A stretch of 64,000 nucleotides of DNA from Teichococcus wenyumeiae (GTDB taxonomy: Bacteria > Pseudomonadota > Alphaproteobacteria > Acetobacterales > Acetobacteraceae), in NCBI RefSeq assembly GCF_003696345.1, contig NZ_RFLX01000005.1, forward strand, positions 174,777 through 238,776, in the 5' to 3' direction. The notes beneath the pieces were generated by a model. The model was given only the letters and a program-made list of their open reading frames with translations, was not told the DNA's origin and ran no database searches. The position numbers were made by a program, and so were the translations under genes. Positions within the stretch are counted from its first letter, which is position 1; each line of letters begins with the position of its first letter. This document shows positions 54,986 to 63,045 of the stretch, one piece after another.

Positions 54986-55882
54986 ATGAGCTTTCGCATC
55001 GGCATCGACCTCGGCGGCACCAAGACGGAGATCGTGGCGCTGGACATGGCAGACCAGGTCCGGCTGCGCCGCCGCGCCCCCACCCCCGGCGACTACGACG
55101 GCATCCTGGGGATGATGGCCGGGCTGGTGCGGCAGGCGGAGGAAGAGCTGGGCACCGCCGCCTCCGTCGGCATCGGCATCCCCGGCAGCCTCAGCCCCGC
55201 CACCGGGCTGGTGCGCAATGCCAATACCCAGTGCCTGAATGGCCGGGCGCTGGATGCCGACCTCGCGGCGCGGCTGGGCCGCCCGGTGCGGGTTTCCAAC
55301 GACGCCAATTGCCTGGCGCTGAGCGAGGCCGCCGATGGCGCCGGGGCCGGCCATGGCGTGGTCTTCGCGGTGATCCTGGGCACCGGCTGCGGCGGCGGCG
55401 TGGTGGTCGATGGCCGGCTGCTGGAAGGCTACAACCGCGTCGGCGGCGAATGGGGCCATACCCCCCTGCCCTGGATGACGCCCGCCGAATTCCCCGGCCC
55501 CCGCTGCTGGTGCGGACTGCCGGGCTGCCTGGAGACCTTTCTCTGCGGCCCCGCCCTGGCCGCCGACTGGCGCGGCGAGGGCCAGCGGGACGCCACCGGC
55601 ATCACCGCCGCGGCGGCCGGTGGCGATGCCACGGCGGAAGCCGCGCTGGCGCGCTTCACCAGCCGCCTCGCCCGCGCCCTGGCTGGCGTGACCAACCTGC
55701 TGGACCCCGACGCCATCGTGCTGGGCGGGGGCCTCAGCAACCTCCAGCGCATCTACGACGAGGTGCCGGGGCTGATGCAGCCCTTCATCTTCGGCGATGT
55801 CGGGCGCACCCGGCTGCTGCGGGCGCGGCATGGCGATTCCTCCGGCGTCTTCGGCGCCGCGCGGCTCTGGGACAAGAACTAG
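54986..55882 (+). CDS. ROK family sugar kinase
   Basis: A 298-residue kinase. The phosphate loop is GIDLGGTKTEIVALD at the N-terminus; the catalytic segment is RVSNDANCLALSEA at about residue 103, followed by ILGTGCGGGVVVDGRLLEGY. The ROK zinc motif is CWCGLPGCLETF near residue 174. N-acetylglucosamine, fructose or glucose are possible substrates. Its stop codon overlaps the stop of the convergent small membrane protein gene (CTAG). Confidence 0.93.
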   Translation: MSFRIGIDLGGTKTEIVALDMADQVRLRRRAPTPGDYDGILGMMAGLVRQAEEELGTAASVGIGIPGSLSPATGLVRNANTQCLNGRALDADLAARLGRPVRVSNDANCLALSEAADGAGAGHGVVFAVILGTGCGGGVVVDGRLLEGYNRVGGEWGHTPLPWMTPAEFPGPRCWCGLPGCLETFLCGPALAADWRGEGQRDATGITAAAAGGDATAEAALARFTSRLARALAGVTNLLDPDAIVLGGGLSNLQRIYDEVPGLMQPFIFGDVGRTRLLRARHGDSSGVFGAARLWDKN

Positions 55883-56202
55883 AGCATCCCCCACCACTGC
55901 CAGGCTGTGCCGGCCAGCCCCGCCAGCAGCAGCACGCAGCCGCAGCGCCGGTAGAAGCGAAAGGCAGCGCGGTCCGGTGCCTCCCCCGCCCGCGCCATCC
56001 GGGCGGCGAAGACCTGCCGGCCCCAGCTCGGCACATCCTCCGACAGTTCCGCCCGGGTGCAGATCAGGCAGCAGAGCAGCCCCAGGATCAGCAGGCCGGG
56101 AAAGCCCAGCAGTCGCACCAGCGCCAGGGCCGCCGCCACCAGCGCCAGGATCACCACCCAGCCCAGGCCGTTCAGGATGAAAGCCGCCGGAGGAACCCGC
56201 AT
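55879..56202 (-). CDS. Uncharacterised small membrane protein
   Basis: A 107-residue protein with an N-terminal hydrophobic hairpin ([20 protein letters not shown] then GLLILGLLCCLICT), a charged middle part and a C-terminal helix (CVLLLAGLAGTAWQWWGM). I do not recognise the family. The start is uncertain between 56202 and 56220. Its TAG stop overlaps that of the ROK kinase, leaving no terminator space between the two convergent genes. Confidence 0.65.
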   Translation of the reverse strand: MRVPPAAFILNGLGWVVILALVAAALALVRLLGFPGLLILGLLCCLICTRAELSEDVPSWGRQVFAARMARAGEAPDRAAFRFYRRCGCVLLLAGLAGTAWQWWGML

Positions 56203-56294
56203 GGGCGCAGCATGGCACATCGCCCCGCGCCGCCACCGCCGCTAGCCGGGATGTGAATGGCAGCGCTGCCGCCGCGCCCCGCAGGATGCGGCGC

Positions 56295-56924
56295 ATGGCC
56301 AACTACATCCTCTACGGCGACCGCCGCTCCGGCTCCTCCACCGTCGAAATGGCGCTGGCGGAGATCGGCGCGCCCTTCGAGCTGCGCCCCGTGCCGCTGG
56401 AAGGCGACCACCAGCTGGCGGAGGAATACCGCCGCATCAACCCGATGGGCCGCATCCCCACCCTGGTGCTGCCCGATGGCACCGTGATGACGGAAAGCCT
56501 GGCCATCCTGCTGACCCTGGCCGACCGCCACCCGGAGGCTGGCCTGCTGCCGCCCCCGGGCGATTCCGGCCGCGCCCGCGCCCTGCGCTGGATGACGCTG
56601 GCGGCCGCCGAATTCTACCCCCACGTCACCCGCTACGATTACCCCGAGCGCTTCCACCCCGACCCCGCCCAGGCCGATGTGCTGCGCCAGCGGGCGCAGG
56701 AGATGGGGCGGGAGATCTGGACCCTGGTGGAACGCGAGGCCGCGCCCGATCCCTTCATCCTGGGCGGGCGCTTTTCCCTGGCGGATATCTACCTCTCGGC
56801 CCTGACGCGCTGGATGCGCGGCGACGAATGGCTGCCCGGCCATTGCCCGCGCCTGGATGCGCTGCCGCGGGCCGTGGCGGCGCGGCCGGGCGCGGGGCCG
56901 GTGTGGCGGAAGCATTTCGGGTAG
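56295..56924 (+). CDS. Glutathione S-transferase family protein
   Basis: A 209-residue GST. The N-terminal thioredoxin-like domain reads YILYGDRRSGSSTVEMALAE with Ser residues in the catalytic position, and the glutathione-binding NPMGRIPTLVLPDGTVMTES holds the cis-Pro and the Glu-Ser pair. The helical C-terminal domain includes FILGGRFSLADIYLSALTRW. The start at 56295 matches the fold. Substrate unknown. A class B repeat follows its stop. Confidence 0.92.
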   Translation: MANYILYGDRRSGSSTVEMALAEIGAPFELRPVPLEGDHQLAEEYRRINPMGRIPTLVLPDGTVMTESLAILLTLADRHPEAGLLPPPGDSGRARALRWMTLAAAEFYPHVTRYDYPERFHPDPAQADVLRQRAQEMGREIWTLVEREAAPDPFILGGRFSLADIYLSALTRWMRGDEWLPGHCPRLDALPRAVAARPGAGPVWRKHFG

Positions 56925-56926
56925 CA

Positions 56927-56975
56927 AGGCCGGGGGAATGATTCCCCCGGACCCCCTTCTTCTTTCTTCGGGTTG
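56927..56975 (+). repeat. Class B palindromic repeat unit B3
   Basis: Perfect 10-bp arms CCGGGGGAAT (56930-56939) and ATTCCCCCGG (56941-56950) around one base, then ACCCCCTTCTTCTTTCTTCG and GGTTG. It begins a few bases after the GST stop and resembles an intrinsic terminator with a pyrimidine rather than pure T tail. Confidence 0.8.
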
Positions 56976-56998
56976 AGGAGCCTCGGCGCATCGCGGGC

Positions 56999-57376
56999 TT
57001 ACCGCGCCGCATGTGGCCAGAACCACCAGACCAGCGCCGCCACCAGCAGCCAGATTCCCACAATGGCCGCGGCTCCCGCGCGGCTGGACGGCTGCCCCTG
57101 CGCCCGCATCGCGGCGGCACGGTGCTCTGCCATGACCTCCGGCGGCACCAGCCGGATGGCCAGCAGGATGGCCGGGGGCAGCAGGATCACCTCGTCCAGG
57201 TAGCCCAGCACCGGGATGAAGTCCGGGATCAGGTCGATGGGCGACAGCGCATAGGCGGCGACCGCCAGGGCGAAGGCCTTGGCATACCAGGGCGTGCGCG
57301 GGTCGCGGGCCGCGAGGAACAGCGCATGCACGTCCCGCCGGATGGACCCCGCCCATTCCCTGATCCGCCGCCACAT
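56999..57376 (-). CDS. DUF1232 (YkvA-like) membrane protein
   Basis: A 125-residue protein with the DUF1232 core AYALSPIDLIPDFIPVLGYL followed by DEVILLPPAILLAIRLVP, and a C-terminal helix GAAAIVGIWLLVAALVWWFW. The family is widespread and of unknown function. ATG at 57376 follows CAGGGTT. It lies between class B units B3 and B4, which face each other across it. Confidence 0.88.
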   Translation of the reverse strand: MWRRIREWAGSIRRDVHALFLAARDPRTPWYAKAFALAVAAYALSPIDLIPDFIPVLGYLDEVILLPPAILLAIRLVPPEVMAEHRAAAMRAQGQPSSRAGAAAIVGIWLLVAALVWWFWPHAAR

Positions 57377-57469
57377 CAACCCTGCTCCATGCCTCCCGGG
57401 GCTTCGCCAGCCAGCCGGCCCGCATCCTTCATCGCGGCAGCCGGCTGCATGCCTCGGCGCGAACCCCAG

Positions 57470-57517
57470 CCTGAAAAAGAAGATGGGGCTCCGGGGGGAT
57501 TCGTTCACCCGGCCTTT
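57470..57517 (-). repeat. Class B palindromic repeat unit B4 (degenerate)
   Basis: A purine tract GAAAAAGAAGATGGGG is followed by an imperfect dyad CCGGGGGGA / TTCACCCGG (57491-57513) around TTCG. It is the most diverged unit in the window. It lies 54 bases upstream of the dinB start, so it is not after any stop codon, unlike the other units. Confidence 0.6.
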
Positions 57518-57570
57518 CCGCCGCGGGAACATCCGTTCCCCCTTCCCTGGCCCATGCTATTCTGCCGCCC

Positions 57571-58821
57571 ATGCCCACGCTGTGCCGCGACTGCCTGAGC
57601 CTGTCGGATGCCGCCGGCCCGGCCTGCGCGGGTTGCGGCAGCCGCCGGCGCGTGGCGCATGCCGAGCTGACGCAGCTCTCCATCGCCCATATCGACTGCG
57701 ACGCCTTCTTCGCCAGCGTCGAGAAGCGGGATCGGCCGGAGCTGCGCGCCAAGCCCCTGATCGTCGGTGGCGGCAAGCGGGGCGTGGTGGCGGCCTGCTG
57801 CTACATCGCCCGCACGCGCGGCGTGCGCTCCGCCATGCCGATGTTCAAGGCGCTCTCGCTCTGCCCTGATGCGGTGGTGGTGAAGCCGGAGATGGCCAAG
57901 TATTCCGAGGCCGGGCACCGCATCCGCGCCATGATGCAGGACCTGACGCCCCTGGTGCAGCCCATGTCGATCGACGAGGCGGTGCTGGACCTCTCGGGCA
58001 CCGAGGCGCTGCACAAGCGCCCGCCCGCCGCCGTGCTGGCCGGGCTGGCGCTGCGGGTGGAGCGGGAGGTGGGCGTCACCATCTCGGTGGGCCTGGCGCC
58101 CAACCGGCTGCTGGCCAAGCTGGCGGTGGAGCGGGACAAGCCGCGCGGCTTCGCCGTGATCGGCGCCAGGGAGGCCGCCGCCATCCTGGCGCCGGAGCCG
58201 GTGACGGTGCTGCCCGGCGTCGGCCCCGTGCTGGCGCGCAAGCTGGCGGCGCAGGGCTTTTCCACGCTGGGCCAGCTCCAGCAGCTTTCGGTGCGGGAGG
58301 CGGCGCAGCGCTTCGGGGAGGATGGGCCGGCGCTGGCCGCCCGCGCGCGCGGTGAGGACAGCCGCCCGGTGGACCCCCACCGCGAAACCAAGTCCATCAG
58401 CGCCGAGACCACCTTCGAGAGCGACATCGCCGACCTCGCCGCGCTGGAGATACCGCTGTGGCGGATGTGCGAGAAGCTGGCGCGGCGGCTGCGGCAGCAG
58501 GGCTTCGCCGCCGGCGGCGTGGTACTGAAGCTGAAGACCGCCGGCTTCGCGCTGCGCACCCGCCATGCCCGGCTGCATGCCGCCACCAGGCTGCCGGACA
58601 CGCTCTTCGCCGCCGCGCGCCCGCTGCTGGCGAAGGAGGCCGATGGCACCGCCTTCCGCCTGATCGGCATCGGCGCCCAGCCGCTGGTGGATGGCGGGAG
58701 CGCCGACCGTGGCGACCTGCTGGATGCCGAGGCCCCGCGCCGCGCCGCCCGCTGGCAGGCCATCGAGGCGCTGCGGGCAAAGTTTGGCGAGGATGTGGTG
58801 GTGAAGGGCCGGGGGCGTTAA
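57571..58821 (+). CDS. dinB: DNA polymerase IV with N-terminal Cys4 module
   Basis: A 416-residue Y-family translesion polymerase. Catalytic carboxylates are present: IAHIDCDAFFASVEKRDRPE with Asp 42 and 44, and QPMSIDEAVLDLSG with Asp 135 and Glu 136. The little-finger domain follows from about residue 270 (HRETKSISAETTFESDIADL). The first 25 residues carry CRDC and CAGC (Cys 5, 8, 19, 22), a likely zinc ribbon that E. coli DinB lacks and that I recall from one alphaproteobacterial DinB type. No clamp-binding peptide is obvious at the C-terminus. Confidence 0.94.
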   Translation: MPTLCRDCLSLSDAAGPACAGCGSRRRVAHAELTQLSIAHIDCDAFFASVEKRDRPELRAKPLIVGGGKRGVVAACCYIARTRGVRSAMPMFKALSLCPDAVVVKPEMAKYSEAGHRIRAMMQDLTPLVQPMSIDEAVLDLSGTEALHKRPPAAVLAGLALRVEREVGVTISVGLAPNRLLAKLAVERDKPRGFAVIGAREAAAILAPEPVTVLPGVGPVLARKLAAQGFSTLGQLQQLSVREAAQRFGEDGPALAARARGEDSRPVDPHRETKSISAETTFESDIADLAALEIPLWRMCEKLARRLRQQGFAAGGVVLKLKTAGFALRTRHARLHAATRLPDTLFAAARPLLAKEADGTAFRLIGIGAQPLVDGGSADRGDLLDAEAPRRAARWQAIEALRAKFGEDVVVKGRGR

Positions 58822-58855
58822 TCCTGCTGCGCCGCAGCATCAGCCGGAGGTCTCC

Positions 58856-60064
58856 ATGTCCGTATCCACCGCCCCGGCCGAAGCCGTGCCGCGCGCCATG
58901 CCGCTCTGGCTCACGCTGGTGCTCGCCACCGCCTGCGGGCTGCTGGTGGCCAATCTCTATTACGCACAGCCGCTGATCGGGCCCATCAGTGAATCCCTGG
59001 GTCTCTCGCCCTCGGCCGGTGGGCTGATCGTGACCCTGGCCCAGGCGGGCTATGGCCTTGGCCTGCTGCTGCTGGTGCCGCTGGGGGACCTGCTGGAAAA
59101 CCGCCGGCTGGTGGCCTGCATCGTCGCCGCCTGCGCGGTGTCGCTGGCCATCGCCGCGTTTTCCACCTCCGCCCTGCCCTTCCTGCTGGCCTCGCTGGCC
59201 ACCGGCGCCTGCGCCGTGGCGGCGCAGATCCTGGTGCCCTATGCCGCGCATCTGGCGCCGGAGCCGGTGCGCGGCCGCGTCGTCGGCAATGTCATGAGCG
59301 GCCTGCTGCTGGGCATCATGCTGGCCCGGCCAGGGGCTTCCTTCATCACCAGCTTCGCCGGCTGGCACGCGGTCTTCTTCATCTCGGCGGCGCTGATGGC
59401 GGTGCTGGCCGTGGTGCTCTGGCGCGTGCTGCCGGCCCGGCAGCCGCAGACCGCCATGCACTACAGAGGCCTGCTGCTGTCCATGGCGCGGCTCTGGCGC
59501 TCCCAGCCCGTGCTGCGCCACCGCGCCTTCGCCCATGCCGGGCTCTTCGGCGCCTTCAGCCTCTTCTGGACCGCCATGCCGCTGCACCTGTCGCGGGACT
59601 TCGGCTTCAGCCAGGGTGGCATCGCCCTCTTCGCGCTCGCCGGCGTCGCCGGCGCCGTGGTGGCCCCCATGGCTGGCCGCCTGGCCGATGCCGGGCAGAA
59701 GCGCCCCGCCCTGGCACGCGGCGGCATGCTCGCCGCCCTGGCGCTCGGCGCCGTCTCCTTCCCGCTCGCCCTGCTGGGCTCCGGCACGCTGGCACTGGTG
59801 GCCATGGTGCTGGCCGGCATCCTGCTGGACGCGGCGGTGACGCTGAACCTTATCCTGTCCCAGCGCTCCGTCTTCGGGCTCGGCGATGCCATCCGCAGCC
59901 GGGTGAACGGGCTGTTCATGGCGGTCTTCTTCATCGGTGGCGCCATCGGCTCGGCACTCGGCGGCTGGGCCATGGCGCGGGGCGGCTGGAACCTCACGGC
60001 CTGGGTCGGCTTCGCATTGCCGGCGGCGGCGCTGATTTATTCCGCGACGCGGCGGGCGCGGTAA
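58856..60064 (+). CDS. MFS transporter
   Basis: A 402-residue major facilitator with about twelve helices. The family loop between helices 2 and 3 is VPLGDLLENRRLV, and the second half begins near residue 210 after a central loop with QTAMHYRGLLLSMARLWRSQ. Early helix LVANLYYAQPLIGPISESLG is typical of the YgaY/arabinose-efflux-like branch. It is probably a drug or metabolite exporter. CCGGAGG precedes the ATG. A class B repeat pair with element C separates it from the convergent Lrp-type gene. Confidence 0.92.
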   Translation: MSVSTAPAEAVPRAMPLWLTLVLATACGLLVANLYYAQPLIGPISESLGLSPSAGGLIVTLAQAGYGLGLLLLVPLGDLLENRRLVACIVAACAVSLAIAAFSTSALPFLLASLATGACAVAAQILVPYAAHLAPEPVRGRVVGNVMSGLLLGIMLARPGASFITSFAGWHAVFFISAALMAVLAVVLWRVLPARQPQTAMHYRGLLLSMARLWRSQPVLRHRAFAHAGLFGAFSLFWTAMPLHLSRDFGFSQGGIALFALAGVAGAVVAPMAGRLADAGQKRPALARGGMLAALALGAVSFPLALLGSGTLALVAMVLAGILLDAAVTLNLILSQRSVFGLGDAIRSRVNGLFMAVFFIGGAIGSALGGWAMARGGWNLTAWVGFALPAAALIYSATRRAR

Positions 60065-60112
60065 GGCCAGGGGAATGAATTCCCCTGGACCCCTTCTTTC
60101 TTTTTCGAGTTG
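60064..60112 (+). repeat. Class B palindromic repeat unit B5
   Basis: Perfect 10-bp arms CCAGGGGAAT (60067-60076) and ATTCCCCTGG (60079-60088), then ACCCCTTCTTTCTTTTTCGA. It begins at the MFS stop codon. The pyrimidine tract ends in TTTTT, consistent with a terminator. Confidence 0.85.
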
Positions 60113-60159
60113 GGGTTCGGGCTGAAACGAGCGGCGGGGTTGCCGTGATGTTTTCAATC

Positions 60160-60211
60160 AAAGGCCACACGGGCTGAACCCGCAGCCGCCGGAGGTCCAA
60201 GACCTCCGGCG
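60160..60211 (+). repeat. Element C, copy 3
   Basis: AAAGGCCACACGGGCTGAAC then CCGCAGCCGCC and the dyad GGAGGTCCAAGACCTCC. It lies between facing units B5 and B6. This copy shows that element C accompanies class B pairs as well as class A pairs. Confidence 0.75.
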
Positions 60212-60227
60212 CGCCACGAAAAACGCG

Positions 60228-60275
60228 AAGAAAGAAGATGGGGTCCGGGGAATTCCTTCCCCGGCCTTTTCTTTC
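60228..60275 (-). repeat. Class B palindromic repeat unit B6
   Basis: A purine tract GAAGAAAGAAGATGGGG is followed by arms CCGGGGAA (60245-60252) and TTCCCCGG (60257-60264). On the minus strand it follows the stop of the Lrp-type gene closely. It pairs with B5. Confidence 0.8.
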
Positions 60276-60276
60276 T

Positions 60277-60729
60277 TCACCCCACCACCTGCCGCATCGC
60301 GATCACCGTGCGGAAGGCGCGCACATTCGGCTCCTCGTGGAACACGGCGCGGGTGAAGGCGTCGTATTCCGCCATGTCGGCCAGTTGCAGGTGCAGCAGG
60401 AAATCGGCCTCGCCGGTGACGTACCAGGCTTCCCGCACTTCCGGCCGGGCCCGCAGCGTGCGGATGAAGGCGTCGAGCTGCGCAGCGCCTTCCCGCTCCA
60501 GCGATACCAGCACATGAATGCAGAGCGGCCGCCCCAGCACGGCGGGATGCACCACCGCGACATCGGCGGTGATCACCCCTTCCCGCCGCAGCCGCCGCAA
60601 TCGCCGCAGCACCGCGCTTTCGGAAAGGCCCACCTGTTCCGCCAGCAGGCGGGCGGGGGTTTGATTATCGCGCTGCACCGCCTGCAGCAGCGCGTGGTCG
60701 AAGTGGTCGAGGATGACGGATTTCGGCAT
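60277..60729 (-). CDS. Lrp/AsnC family transcriptional regulator
   Basis: A 150-residue regulator. The N-terminal helix-turn-helix covers about residues 5-60 (FDHALLQAVQRDNQTPARLL then EQVGLSESAVLRRLRRLRRE), and the C-terminal RAM/AsnC ligand domain includes EVREAWYVTGEADFLLHLQL. It is divergent from the PLP-lyase/M20 operon 85 bases away and probably controls it in response to an amino acid. The ATG at 60729 gives the normal length. Confidence 0.94.
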   Translation of the reverse strand: MPKSVILDHFDHALLQAVQRDNQTPARLLAEQVGLSESAVLRRLRRLRREGVITADVAVVHPAVLGRPLCIHVLVSLEREGAAQLDAFIRTLRARPEVREAWYVTGEADFLLHLQLADMAEYDAFTRAVFHEEPNVRAFRTVIAMRQVVG

Positions 60730-60814
60730 GGCCGGGCAACCTAGGCCGGAATCCGGCGCTGAGCAGGCCGAAAACGGCGCCTGCCGCCGGGTGGGGCGAA
60801 GCAGAATACGCGAC

Positions 60815-61840
60815 ATGACCATGCCCACCGAACAGATCGCGGCCATGCTGCGCTCCCTTTCCCCTGCCTATGCGCCGACGCCGCTGCTGGACCTTCCCGC
60901 ACTGGCGCGGCGCCTTGGCGTCGCCCAGGTGCTGGCCAAGGATGAAAGCCGGCGGATGCTGGGCAGCTTCAAGTCGCTGGGCGGCACCTTTGCCGGGCTG
61001 CGCGCCCTCTCGCGTGCCGCCGGGGTGCCGGTGGAGGCGCTGCTGGACCCGGCGCGGCGCCCCGCCACGCCGCTGCCCGCGCTGATCTGCGCCAGCGACG
61101 GCAACCATGGCCTGGCCGTGGCGGCGGCGGCGCGGCGCGTGGGGGGCAGCGCACGCGTCTACCTACATGCCGGGGTGCCGGAGGCGCGGGAGAGGCGCAT
61201 CGCCGATGAGGGTGCCGAGATCATCCGCGTCGATGGCAACTACGATGATTCGGTGGATGCGGCAGCGGCGGCGGCGCGGCAGGGCGCCGGCATCCTGGTG
61301 CCCGATACCGCCGCGGACCCGGCGGACCCGGTGGTGGCGGATGTGATGGCCGGCTACGGCGTCATGGCCATGGAGATCCGCGCGCAGGTGGAAGCCGCCG
61401 GGCACCAGCGGCCCAGCCACCTGTCGGTGCAGGCCGGCGTCGGCGGGCTGGCGGCGGCGATGGCGGAAGGGCTGGCGGGCTGGATGGCGCCCCCCGCGCG
61501 CGTGCTGGTGGCGGAGCCGGAAGGCGTCGCCTGCGTCGGCGCGGCGCTGGCGGCGGGTCGGGTGCTGCGCCTCTCCGGCAGCCTGGACACGGCGGCCGAG
61601 ATGCTCTCCGCCGGCGAGGTCAGCGCGCCGGCGCTCGCCATCCTGCGCCGCCATGGCGCGGAAGGCATCACCGTCCCGGAAGCGGGGCTGGCCGAGGCGC
61701 CGGCGGTGCTGCGGGACTGCGGCGGGCCGGAGACCACGCCCTCCGGCGCCACCGGGCTGGCGGCGCTGCTGGCGGGGCCGGCACTGCCGCCGGAGAGCCG
61801 CGTGCTGCTGATCATCAGCGAGGCTGCGGTGGCATCATGA
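60815..61840 (+). CDS. PLP-dependent ammonia-lyase, diaminopropionate ammonia-lyase-like
   Basis: A 341-residue fold-type II PLP enzyme. The Schiff-base Lys is in DESRRMLGSFKSLGGTFAGL near residue 50, the substrate loop in ICASDGNHGLAVAAAARRVG, and the phosphate-binding Gly region in VQAGVGGLAAAMAEGL. The overall layout and the M20 partner resemble YgeX (2,3-diaminopropionate ammonia-lyase), which is longer; threonine/serine dehydratase-like activity is an alternative. The M20 gene starts within its stop codon (ATGA). Confidence 0.85.
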   Translation: MTMPTEQIAAMLRSLSPAYAPTPLLDLPALARRLGVAQVLAKDESRRMLGSFKSLGGTFAGLRALSRAAGVPVEALLDPARRPATPLPALICASDGNHGLAVAAAARRVGGSARVYLHAGVPEARERRIADEGAEIIRVDGNYDDSVDAAAAAARQGAGILVPDTAADPADPVVADVMAGYGVMAMEIRAQVEAAGHQRPSHLSVQAGVGGLAAAMAEGLAGWMAPPARVLVAEPEGVACVGAALAAGRVLRLSGSLDTAAEMLSAGEVSAPALAILRRHGAEGITVPEAGLAEAPAVLRDCGGPETTPSGATGLAALLAGPALPPESRVLLIISEAAVAS

Positions 61841-62997
61841 GCCTGGAAGCCGAGGCATCCTTCTGGGCGGAGCTGCGGGACTGGCGGCGGGACTTCCACC
61901 GCCACCCCGAATTCGGCTTTGAGGAACACCGCACCGCCGGGCTGGTGGCAGCGCGGCTGCGCGGCTTCGGGCTGGAGGTGGCGGAAGGCATCGGCGGCAC
62001 CGGGGTGGTGGGGACGCTGCGGCGGGGCAATGGCACCCGCGCCATCGCGCTGCGCGCCGACATGGACGCGCTGCGCATCACGGAGCAGGGGGAGCAGCCC
62101 TGGCGTTCCACCCATGCCGGACTGATGCATGCCTGCGGGCATGACGGGCACACCACCATGCTGCTGGGCGCTGCGGCGCTGCTGGCGGCGGAAGGTGGCT
62201 TCGACGGCACCGTCCACTTCGTCTTCCAGCCCGCCGAGGAATGGGGCAAGGGCGCGCTGGCCATGCTGGCCGACGGGCTGGCCACGCGCTTTCCCTTCGA
62301 TGAGATCTACGGGCTTCACAACATGCCCGGCCTGCCGCTGGGGCATGTGACGGCGCGGGCCGGGCCCGCCATGGCGGCCGAGGACAATTTCGAGATCCTG
62401 CTGCGCGGCATCGGCGGCCACGCGGCGCGGCCGCAGGCGGGGCGGGAGGCACTGGTAGGCGCCTGCGCCCTGGTGGTGAACCTGCAGACCATTGTCTCCC
62501 GCCGCATCAGCCCGGCGGAGGCGGCGGTGGTCTCGGTGACCGAGCTGCTGACGGATGGCACGCGCAACGCGCTGCCTGGCCTCGCGCGCATCCTGGGCGA
62601 TACCCGTTCCTTCCGCCCGGAGATCAGCGCGGAGATCGAGGCGGAGCTGCGCCGCATCGCCGCCGGCACCGCCATGGCACATGGGCTGGAGGCGGAGGTG
62701 ACCTATACGCGCGAATTCGTGCCGCTGGTGAATGACGCGGCGCCCACCCTGGCGGCTTTGGAAGCGGCGCGGGCGGCGCTGGGCGCGGAATGGGTTCGCG
62801 GGGATGCTGAGCCCATCTCGGCTTCCGAGGATTTCGCGCGCTTCCTGGAAGCCGCGCCGGGCTGCTTCGCCTCCCTCGGCAATGGCGAGGATTCAGCGCC
62901 GCTGCACAACCCGCGTTACGATTTCAACGACGAGGCCATTCCGCATGGCGTGCGCTTCTTCGCCACCCTGGCGCGCCAGCGGCTGCCGGTGGCGTAA
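61837..62997 (+). CDS. M20 family amidohydrolase
   Basis: A 386-residue zinc or manganese amidohydrolase of the M20D (hippurate hydrolase/IAA-amino acid hydrolase) type. Metal ligands are seen in LMHACGHDGHTTMLLGAAAL near residue 97, FQPAEEWGKGA near residue 131, and towards the end HNPRYDFNDEAIP. The dimerisation lid spans about 175-290. N-terminal WRRDFHRHPEFGFEEHRTAG is characteristic. Coupled to the PLP lyase, it may release the amino acid that the lyase degrades. Confidence 0.94.
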   Translation: MSLEAEASFWAELRDWRRDFHRHPEFGFEEHRTAGLVAARLRGFGLEVAEGIGGTGVVGTLRRGNGTRAIALRADMDALRITEQGEQPWRSTHAGLMHACGHDGHTTMLLGAAALLAAEGGFDGTVHFVFQPAEEWGKGALAMLADGLATRFPFDEIYGLHNMPGLPLGHVTARAGPAMAAEDNFEILLRGIGGHAARPQAGREALVGACALVVNLQTIVSRRISPAEAAVVSVTELLTDGTRNALPGLARILGDTRSFRPEISAEIEAELRRIAAGTAMAHGLEAEVTYTREFVPLVNDAAPTLAALEAARAALGAEWVRGDAEPISASEDFARFLEAAPGCFASLGNGEDSAPLHNPRYDFNDEAIPHGVRFFATLARQRLPVA

Positions 62998-63006
62998 GGG
63001 CGGCAA

Positions 63007-63030
63007 CCGGCCTCCGGTTCCGGAGGCCGG
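63007..63030. terminator. Hairpin between the M20 and aldolase genes
   Basis: Perfect 11-bp arms CCGGCCTCCGG (63007-63017) and CCGGAGGCCGG (63020-63030) around TT, in a 48-base gap between convergent stop codons. There is no T-tract, so it would depend on the hairpin alone. Confidence 0.55.
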
Positions 63031-63045
63031 CTGGCTGCGGGCTGC

